Assembly (NCBI GenBank): GCA_028819955.1 | Contig: JAPPKP010000066.1 | Coordinates: 1 to 7,854 of the forward strand | Reading direction: 5' to 3' | DNA: 7,854 bases | From: Rhodospirillaceae bacterium | GTDB lineage: Bacteria; Pseudomonadota; Alphaproteobacteria; UBA828 | Part shown: positions 7,100-7,854 of the stretch, in pieces | How positions within the stretch are numbered: the stretch's first letter is position 1 | Layout: the number at the start of each line of letters is the position of its first letter | Notes under the pieces: model-generated | The model's input: the letters and a program-made list of their open reading frames with translations, nothing else | Databases searched by the model: none | What the model was told of the DNA's origin: nothing | Program-made: the position numbers and the translations under genes

Positions 7100-7810
7100 A
7101 TGCCTGAGACGCCGGACTGGCAACGTTTCCTGAGCCCGGATGACAGGGAGACCATCGAGCGCGGCCGTTGGGCCAAGCGCGTCGGCTTCGGCGCGCGCCC
7201 GGCCGTCATCCTGATCGATGTGCAGAACTACATGGTGGGGGAGGAGGGCAACCACGACTTGGCCGCCTATCCCTACAGCTGCGCCACCGGCTGGGGTGCC
7301 GTTTGGCAGACCAAGCGCATCGTCGGCGCGGCCCGCGCCGCCGGCGCACCGGTGATCTACACCCGCTTCGCCATCGACCGCACCGTCGGCGACGCCGGGC
7401 TGTTCGACGCCAAGATCGGTGCCGAGGCGGGCGAGAACGTCTACTTCGAAGGAACGCACGGCGGCGAAATCGTGGGCGCGGTGGCGCCCGAGCCCGGCGA
7501 CCTGGTCTTCACCAAGAAGAAGCCGAGCTCCTTCCACGGCACGCCCCTCCTGCCCTATCTGATCGACCGTGCCATCGATACGCTGATCGTCACCGGCGGC
7601 GCCACCTGCAACTGCGTCCGGGCCACGGTCTTCGACGCGTTTTCGTACAATTACCGCACCATCGTACCGGCGGACGCGGTGTTCGACCGCCTCCCGATCA
7701 GCCACGCGATCAACCTGTTCGACATGAACCGCTGCTCAGCCGACGTGACGGACACCGAGTCCGTTCTCGCCTATTTCGCCGAGCAGGCCCAGCGCGCGGC
7801 CTGTCGCTAG
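7100..7810 (+). CDS. Isochorismatase-family cysteine hydrolase (N-carbamoylsarcosine amidase-like)
   Basis: An alpha/beta hydrolase-like amidase of the isochorismatase superfamily, 236 residues, cytoplasmic (no signal peptide). The Asp-Lys-Cys catalytic triad is visible: Asp40 in ILIDVQNYM, Lys139 in FTKKKPSSF and Cys172 in VTGGATCNCVRAT (164-176). The downstream stretch DAFSYNYRTIVPADAVFD (179-196) and SHAINLFDMN (201-210) is most like the N-carbamoylsarcosine amidase branch, which releases ammonia and CO2 from N-carbamoyl compounds. The substrate cannot be told from sequence; ureido acids, nicotinamide-like amides or maleamate are possible. The start ATG at 7100 has GGAG at 7089-7092 with a 7-base spacer. 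The gene diverges from prmA across 53 bases. TAAGAT at 7061-7066 could be a -10, but I see no good -35. No catabolic partner gene is in the window. Confidence 0.9.
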   Translation: MPETPDWQRFLSPDDRETIERGRWAKRVGFGARPAVILIDVQNYMVGEEGNHDLAAYPYSCATGWGAVWQTKRIVGAARAAGAPVIYTRFAIDRTVGDAGLFDAKIGAEAGENVYFEGTHGGEIVGAVAPEPGDLVFTKKKPSSFHGTPLLPYLIDRAIDTLIVTGGATCNCVRATVFDAFSYNYRTIVPADAVFDRLPISHAINLFDMNRCSADVTDTESVLAYFAEQAQRAACR

Positions 7811-7854
7811 CAAGTGTAGTTGTCCGTTTTTGGTAGCACATTGATTGTCCGCTC
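7811..7854. other. AT-richer tail with a direct repeat; possible insertion-sequence end
   Basis: The 44 bases after the hydrolase stop codon are about 45% GC, against a window that is strongly GC-rich. TTGTCCG occurs twice in the same orientation (7820-7826 and 7845-7851), 25 bases apart. Repeated short motifs near the ends are typical of IS21-type elements, whose termini begin with TG; a TG at 7815-7816 could be such a tip. Only the edge is visible, with no transposase and no second end, so this could also be ordinary intergenic DNA. Confidence 0.3.

Noticed and set aside
5884..7107. A 407-codon plus-strand open frame opposite prmA
   Set aside because: The product is a low-complexity Arg/Ser/Ala/Pro sequence and it overlaps a clear PrmA on the other strand.
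7028..7705. A 225-codon minus-strand open frame opposite the isochorismatase-family gene
   Set aside because: The plus-strand frame has a complete catalytic triad and a good ribosome-binding site. The minus-strand product shows no motif and would overlap the prmA start.

Overview
The window is GC-rich, densely packed chromosomal DNA from a Gram-negative bacterium. Cytoplasmic CMP-KDO synthesis (kdsB) implies an LPS outer membrane. The GC-rich codon usage, the tkt-gap order and the prmA/aminopeptidase P pairing suggest an alphaproteobacterium, possibly Rhodospirillales-like. This placement is inferred from gene content and order, not from a phylogeny.

Layout. Six genes lie head-to-tail on the minus strand. 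In the order of transcription (right to left) they are prmA (7046-6126), a long-form Xaa-Pro aminopeptidase (6100-4079), kdsB (4057-3281), a DUF924 gene split by an in-frame stop (3274-2738), transketolase tkt (2647-632) and the 5' half of type I glyceraldehyde-3-phosphate dehydrogenase gap (532-1, leaving the window). The prmA to DUF924 genes are separated by only 25, 21 and 6 bases, so they look like one transcription unit. The gaps before tkt (90 bases) and gap (99 bases) are larger. Each contains a plausible TTGAC-type -35 with a 17-base spacer, so the central-carbon genes may have their own promoters. On the plus strand, diverging from prmA across 53 bases, is an isochorismatase-family cysteine hydrolase (7100-7810). 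Right after its stop the base composition drops to about 45% GC, and a 7-base direct repeat appears in the last 44 bases. This could be the edge of an insertion sequence.

How the genes fit together. tkt and gap form a Calvin/pentose-phosphate/glycolysis module. pgk would be the usual next gene, but it is outside the window. prmA (ribosomal protein L11 methylation), aminopeptidase P (proline-peptide turnover) and kdsB (LPS sugar activation) are housekeeping functions that share transcription without an obvious pathway link. I found no RNA genes, CRISPR array or complete mobile element.

Three points most deserve a second look: the nonsense codon in the DUF924 gene, a roughly 77-residue N-terminal extension on the aminopeptidase that resembles the N-terminal domain of the PrmC/HemK methyltransferases, and the possible IS end at the right edge. 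I did not find convincing evidence for a wholly new biological system.
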